Assembly: GCA_009704225.1 (NCBI GenBank)
Contig: WLEN01000026.1
Span: 1 to 8,078, forward strand
Direction of reading: 5' to 3'
Length of the DNA: 8,078 nucleotides
Origin: Actinomycetota bacterium
GTDB taxonomy: Bacteria > Actinomycetota > Actinomycetes > Actinomycetales > Microbacteriaceae
The translations under genes were made by a program, and so were the position numbers. The notes beneath the pieces were generated by a model. That model was given only the letters and a program-made list of their open reading frames with translations, ran no database searches and was not told the DNA's origin. This document shows positions 7,821 through 8,078 of the stretch, in pieces. Positions within the stretch are counted from its first letter, which is position 1, and every line of letters begins with the position of its first letter.

Positions 7821-8078
7821 CTAGCGATTGAGCAGGTTCGGCTGCATGAGATACCGGTAGGCCTGTTCGATGGATTCTGCGTCCTTCGATGAGTGTGCGG
7901 TGAAGAGCACGGGGCCGGCTTTCACCGGGTCGGATGATGGTGTGAAACCAAGACGGACAAATTCACTGTGTGCCCCGGCGACACCGTCGATCACTAGTCG
8001 TGGTTTGAGCCATACAAATATGTCATCCCCCACGAGGTGGGCGTCTACGGTTTCTTGGGCGCTAGCCGTCTCGGCAGC
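7821..8078 (-). CDS. dnaN: DNA polymerase III beta sliding clamp, C-terminal 85 residues (gene runs off the right edge)
   Basis: The frame is open to the right edge and ends at TAG (7823-7821). The translated segment includes VDAHLVGDDIFVWLKPRLV, then GAHSEFVRLGFTPSSDPVKAGPVLFT, and finally AYRYLMQPNLLNR. This matches the last part of domain III of the DnaN clamp: the strand-helix-strand around the DG-helix, the SEFVR strand, the KPxLxT-like strand and the final YLxxP strand. The clamp is a ring-shaped dimer that holds DNA polymerase on DNA. The ending MQPNLLNR differs from the common MPVRL ending, and I believe a Q-P-N-L-L tail is seen in related Microbacteriaceae. recF directly downstream, with a 3-nt gap, supports the call. 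Confidence 0.88.
   Translation of the reverse strand, partial: AAETASAQETVDAHLVGDDIFVWLKPRLVIDGVAGAHSEFVRLGFTPSSDPVKAGPVLFTAHSSKDAESIEQAYRYLMQPNLLNR

Overview
This window is a core chromosomal segment of an actinobacterium, read entirely from the minus strand. The order of transcription runs from the right edge to the left: dnaN (3' end only), recF, dciA (DUF721), gyrB, gyrA, a DUF3566 membrane protein, tRNA-Ile(GAT), tRNA-Ala(TGC), a small two-helix membrane protein, and the N-terminal part of an EamA/DMT transporter. The gene order dnaN-recF-DUF721-gyrB-gyrA-DUF3566-tRNA-Ile-tRNA-Ala is the well-known origin-proximal arrangement of Actinobacteria. The gnd gene that some actinobacteria carry between dnaN and recF is absent. 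Base composition judged by eye from a few lines is in the mid-fifties percent GC, which is low for the phylum. Together with the protein sequences this suggests a Micrococcales/Microbacteriaceae-like organism, possibly a small-genome aquatic lineage, but that placement is an inference.

Right part (about 6236-8078): the dnaN tail, recF and dciA are packed tightly (3-nt gap, then 8-nt overlap) and look translationally coupled. They encode the sliding clamp, the RecF repair ATPase and the DciA helicase-loading factor. A perfect parS chromosome-segregation site lies inside recF as the centre of a 24-bp perfect palindrome, and it is the most notable non-coding signal here. oriC itself is expected just beyond the right edge, upstream of dnaN.

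Middle part (1548-6235): a 127-nt gap carries a GC-rich hairpin, a candidate promoter and a strong ribosome binding site, followed by gyrB and gyrA (25-nt gap). Both subunits of DNA gyrase are full length with all expected catalytic residues. gyrA overlaps the DUF3566 gene by 8 nt.

Left part (1-1547): the DUF3566 gene, the two tRNA genes separated by 26 nt with a perfect hairpin between them, then two membrane-protein genes 11 nt apart that probably form a small operon. No mobile element, CRISPR array, prophage or defence-like cassette was found. No stretch longer than 127 nt lacks a gene. The window is mostly ordinary housekeeping DNA, and I found no new multi-gene system in it.
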